DNA of 64,000 bases, taken from NCBI GenBank assembly GCA_024398435.1, contig JAKSJD010000001.1, positions 186,001 through 250,000 on the forward strand, written 5' to 3'. This document shows, piece by piece, positions 62,101 to 64,000 of the stretch (within the stretch, counting starts at the first letter, position 1; the number at the start of each line of letters is the position of its first letter). A program made the position numbers and the translations under genes. The stretch is from Bacteroidaceae bacterium (GTDB lineage: Bacteria; Bacteroidota; Bacteroidia; Bacteroidales; Bacteroidaceae). Below the pieces are notes generated by a model. That model was not told the DNA's origin. It made no database searches and saw nothing but the letters and a program-made list of their open reading frames with translations.

Positions 62101-63513
62101 TGCCTGCAGTTTATCATTCAGGTATTCCTCAGCCACCTTACATTCAGCCTCAAGATAGCCTCGCAATGCGTTGGCATCCACATTGCCTAAATAATACAAA
62201 TGGAAGTTATCGCATGCCACCCAGTTGCCCGTGGCACCTCCGGTTTTTACGCCGAGGTCAACACTGGCATCCTCTGCATTTACCACAAAGTCGAGCTCGT
62301 AACTGTTCATGCGTGTTATCGAAGTCTTGTAGTTACCAGCAAAAAGATATGCACCCGTTTGGGCTGCGCCAGAATTCTGTGTACTGCCACTGCCAGTCTG
62401 CTGGATATGCAATGCAGCAGCAGTCAGACGATACTTTCCTACAGGCAAATTCGTGAGCGTCTGCGTGAGACTGACATCCGAAACACAACTTCCTATACCA
62501 GTCCATTTCTCCATGTAGTAAGAACCTTCCTTCATCGTGAAGTTACTGTTGCTCTGTCTCGACATTCCTGCAGCCACCCATCCTTTCGTTCCATCCTCGA
62601 AGCTCGGGTTCACGAGATAGCGGTCAGTAATGTTGAGCGGAGTGCTCTCCGTAGCATTGGCAAACTGATACTTCTCAGTGGCAGACAGCAGAATATTCCG
62701 CATAGCCAACTGCTCGTCGAAGTTCGCCGTACCTTCATCATACATACACTGAGCCTTTTCTATCAACTCATTCAGTTCATTCAATCCCACACACTCGCCT
62801 GTACCTGCCACACTGCGGGCTTCTGCCAAAGCCTTCGCGAGATAGGTATGTACCAAATCGAGTGCCTGTGCATCATTGGTCATATAGAGTTTCACATAGT
62901 CCAACACTACCTTAGCCGAGTTGGCACTGCCTCCGCTGACAGCAAGGAACCCTATTTGTACCTTTCCTGTGGTCTGCTTCGTCAGATTGAACACCACCTT
63001 GTCCAGCGTCCATTTGCCACCCATAGGAAAACTCGACACATTCGACAATATACTGGTGCCTCCGTCGGGAATCCATCCCACACGACTCTTTCCTCCCGTC
63101 TTGTCACTATTATTATACCATGCTGCACTCAGGTAATAACTGCCAGTAGGAAGAGAGACCGCCTGACTATACACGAGCGACACATCCCAGCCAGTACTCA
63201 AAGCCAGACAACCCTCCGAACCATCATATCCCGATGCGGGAACCTTGCCGTAGGTATTAAATGTCTTCTTCGTACCAAATTGGTATGTTCCGACGATAGT
63301 ATAGTCCACATTGTGATCCTGAGTCCATCCCGGAACCTGTTTGATTTCCTTCTCCACATTACCAGAGGCATTCTTTTCGTAGTTGAAATCGGAGTCGAAG
63401 CCCCAGTTGGTTAGGAACAATGCCGAAACATCAGTGTCGGCATACCCAGCCAGAGAAGCACATAGAGCCATGAAGCATAAACTCGTGCGCAAAATATATG
63501 ATTTGATATTCAT
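59200..63513 (-). CDS. Very large secreted protein with HEVGH zincin motif (DUF6055-like) and T9SS tail
   Basis: A 1437-residue protein with a signal peptide ending AGYA. Residues ~30-210 and ~300-440 are beta-sandwich carbohydrate-binding-like domains, each with GSYYLSAAWYN or KYRLTAAALHI strands. Helical FIVAR-like repeats lie at ~445-590. Residues ~610-880 hold QTVAHEVGHCFQY (HEVGH at 711-715) with WEQCAQWMAY about 30 residues later, a layout like gluzincin metallopeptidases, in a DUF6055-like domain. More beta domains follow, and SIYDLNGRRLDRLQKGINIV ends the protein as a T9SS tail. Substrate unknown. It is the first gene of the minus-strand GH35-GH105-propeller-HTCS run. Confidence 0.83.
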   Translation of the reverse strand: MNIKSYILRTSLCFMALCASLAGYADTDVSALFLTNWGFDSDFNYEKNASGNVEKEIKQVPGWTQDHNVDYTIVGTYQFGTKKTFNTYGKVPASGYDGSEGCLALSTGWDVSLVYSQAVSLPTGSYYLSAAWYNNSDKTGGKSRVGWIPDGGTSILSNVSSFPMGGKWTLDKVVFNLTKQTTGKVQIGFLAVSGGSANSAKVVLDYVKLYMTNDAQALDLVHTYLAKALAEARSVAGTGECVGLNELNELIEKAQCMYDEGTANFDEQLAMRNILLSATEKYQFANATESTPLNITDRYLVNPSFEDGTKGWVAAGMSRQSNSNFTMKEGSYYMEKWTGIGSCVSDVSLTQTLTNLPVGKYRLTAAALHIQQTGSGSTQNSGAAQTGAYLFAGNYKTSITRMNSYELDFVVNAEDASVDLGVKTGGATGNWVACDNFHLYYLGNVDANALRGYLEAECKVAEEYLNDKLQAPVRTQLASVLAEARKVLADKYASDDTVQAVTATLKAINSEAAESVARFESLNKLLTYARKVSGWWKGVAYRQTAWERLQTAINTAQNQYADESLTNDALTNAVGTLNTAVKAVDKSVYESGSAVGKGDALNNPDNTWCNERSMQSKHWILYWEKGYGSGVPSNVEEVLANCDKYFELYAGKLGFITVDEGKSKTDKYKMIIRLKYKDEWEANGSGIDNQIGMLTLSRWAFSSRGGQTVAHEVGHCFQYQVHCDKGDWNGWMYNWTNSPGGNCFWEQCAQWMAYCYYTNQKFSNEWLNNSLNNMHKHVLDVGMRYENYFIQDYFVDKQKDMAFIGRLWNECKDPEDPLQTYMRLTMTGSSAQKLVQLGDEMWEFGARMASFDFDHLRSAGAGTIGKRNQTKMTQDDELFWTVDPSDAPENFGHNAIRLNVPDTQKHLVVEFEGMAQADGYRSYKPTAAGWRIGFVALTAGGTRIYGDVARATAKENKLTVEFDCPADCKNLWLIVSGAPTAYWCRGWGDNLTHEQWPYKVRIYNTNLLGEPNSLSIEVDVAEARTKLKQLCNAYKLPTANVGDVAFQYPTEGIEALKLSISQYRAIANDDATTLDALNNAILQMAALRLPALNMPDPQARYTLTNVSEGFNSRNKAVTYVNDREDAGGYSIRYLMAPNANYAQAFTFTPVAGKKDCYLLSQTDSDGLVRYLCPGTVYDGNANQIRTTTNRSEAGEYIVNAMNSETGWYLWNVAAKNYVSANSNNADNGVYTSGSYFKMMIAEADMARAELSVEAGWHYSTFMIPFTAEVPEEITAYSIEGIENDVITLKTEKTLTANTPFIVFTESADAYTTILEGWGTATGNTYEANMLTGYLTSTKTKPGVTAYMLQKDNGVTGFYRCQSGTEYTVAANRALLKVTSLHPSFGTMLFSLYDDAAAIEAIEAVLKGATSIYDLNGRRLDRLQKGINIVNGRKILVK

Positions 63514-63551
63514 GTCTGAAAACTATTAGAAGTTACACTATTTCGATGGTG

Positions 63552-63559
63552 CAAAATTA
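63552..63559 (-). promoter_or_regulatory. Possible -7 box (TAATTTTG) for the second carbohydrate run
   Basis: A TANNTTTG match on the minus strand 38 bases before the 1437-residue gene. The -33 box is not clear, as expected for an HTCS-controlled promoter needing activation. Confidence 0.4.
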
Positions 63560-63619
63560 CGAATTATCCATGTATAATCTCGCACAGCTTGGATCAATAT
63601 ATGGTAATATGGCAACATA

Positions 63620-63811
63620 TCAATTCCACATATTGTTTTCGCCAGAAAGTCCTGCGCCGAACATGGTTTGATCTTCTTCCCACATATCACGCTCCTTCAC
63701 GAGTGCATCTTGATTGGTATCAGACCCTGTATCTGTATACGACATTGCAATCATTTCCTCAAGAAAAATGGTCGTGGCAGTAATTGCCGGTACGATATAA
63801 TTTCTTTTCAT
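63620..63811 (-). CDS. Small protein of 63 residues, Bacteroidales short-peptide type
   Basis: MKRNYIVPAITATTIFLEEM begins the product, followed by IAMSYTDTGSDTNQ and an acidic, Asn-rich end. The KxYIxPxxxxxxxxxEEMIAxS shape recurs in many short Prevotella and Bacteroides open frames located beside secreted-protein genes. There is no signal peptide in the usual sense. Function unknown; a leader-core peptide or secreted small protein is possible but not shown. It lies 11 bases downstream of the partial gene at the window edge, on the same strand. Confidence 0.6.
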   Translation of the reverse strand: MKRNYIVPAITATTIFLEEMIAMSYTDTGSDTNQDALVKERDMWEEDQTMFGAGLSGENNMWN

Positions 63812-63822
63812 AACTATATTAT

Positions 63823-64000
63823 TTACTTATTGAGTTGTTTCTTTCCATTCTTGATGACAATTCCCTTGAATTCGTCACCGACTCTCTGACCTGCGAGATT
63901 GAACGCCTGGCTGTTGTTACCCAATACAGGAACTACATCAATGATTCCTGTTGTACCTTCGAAGGCAAATGCCTTGACATTGCTTGTTGCAGGGATATTT
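63823..64000 (-). CDS. C-terminal end of a secreted protein with T9SS-type tail (partial)
   Basis: Only the last 58 residues are in the window. They include VKAFAFEGTTGIIDVVPVLG, FNLAGQRVGDEF and KGIVIKNGKKQLNK. The FNLAGQRV...KGIVIKNGKK ending is the T9SS sorting-tail pattern of Prevotella-like species. The body lies to the right of the window and cannot be identified. The gene is open at its 5' end. Confidence 0.82.
   Translation of the reverse strand, partial: NIPATSNVKAFAFEGTTGIIDVVPVLGNNSQAFNLAGQRVGDEFKGIVIKNGKKQLNK

Noticed and set aside
60835..63414. Long plus-strand frames (60835-61869 and 62200-63414) opposite the 1437-residue gene
   Set aside because: They lie antisense to a gene with clear domains and a signal peptide and show no recognisable protein features.

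Overview
The window comes from a member of the Bacteroidota, most likely a Prevotella-like member of the Bacteroidales. The evidence is a PorQ subunit of the type IX secretion system (T9SS), secreted proteins ending in Prevotella-style sorting tails (YDL.GR...KGI.I.NGKK), a hybrid two-component regulator (HTCS), a VirE_N/DUF3987-HU-smalltalk gene set, and promoters matching the Bacteroidota consensus TTTG-N19/20-TANNTTTG. No rRNA, integrase, transposase, SusC/SusD pair or CRISPR array was seen.

Layout. (1) 0.3-16.6 kb is mostly housekeeping on the minus strand: a secreted GH28-like pectinase, topB, ispH, cmk, porQ, meaB, a cyclophilin, then a DUF349 protein, cdsA, ftsH and rsfS, a tRNA-Gln and murF. 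(2) 16.9-27.5 kb runs on the plus strand: folP and cdaA (c-di-AMP synthase), followed after 25 bases by a rhamnogalacturonan-type set (GH105, DUF4837 lipoprotein, GH2, CE12 acetylesterase, GH106 rhamnosidase). (3) 27.8-34.7 kb on the minus strand holds a thioredoxin-like TlpA protein and a potABCD spermidine/putrescine ABC transporter preceded by an outer-membrane barrel. (4) 35-38.7 kb: CPBP protease and TfoX-like protein (minus), then a CE1 esterase and a DUF4421 protein (plus). (5) 38.8-48.1 kb is an accessory island. Its minus-strand part carries DUF5675, an OB-like protein, a VirE_N-DUF3987 primase/ATPase-type protein, hypothetical genes, a DUF262-HNH nuclease, an EcoRI-type adenine methylase and a small lipoprotein. 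Its plus-strand part carries an HU-HIG protein and a 45-residue smalltalk protein. (6) 48.2-63.5 kb is a second carbohydrate locus on the minus strand: HTCS regulator, beta-propeller glycosidase-like protein, GH105 multidomain protein, GH35 beta-galactosidase and a 1437-residue HEVGH (DUF6055-like) protein. A 63-residue small protein and the C-terminal end of another secreted protein close the window.

How the genes fit together: GH28, GH105, GH2, CE12, GH106, GH35 and the HTCS point to growth on pectin, especially rhamnogalacturonan and its galactose-containing side chains. T9SS tails on several enzymes link them to the PorQ-containing secretion machine. The HU-smalltalk pair is bracketed by related ~35-bp repeats and has a strong promoter.

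The most unusual signal is non-coding. Six intergenic places carry short tandem arrays with unrelated sequences but the same 21-22 bp period. GCATCCT heptamers sit where the -33 box of several promoters should be. A ~30-bp two-hairpin motif recurs at four places, two of them inside genes. A 24-codon ORF encodes only a T9SS-like tail and looks like a gene remnant.
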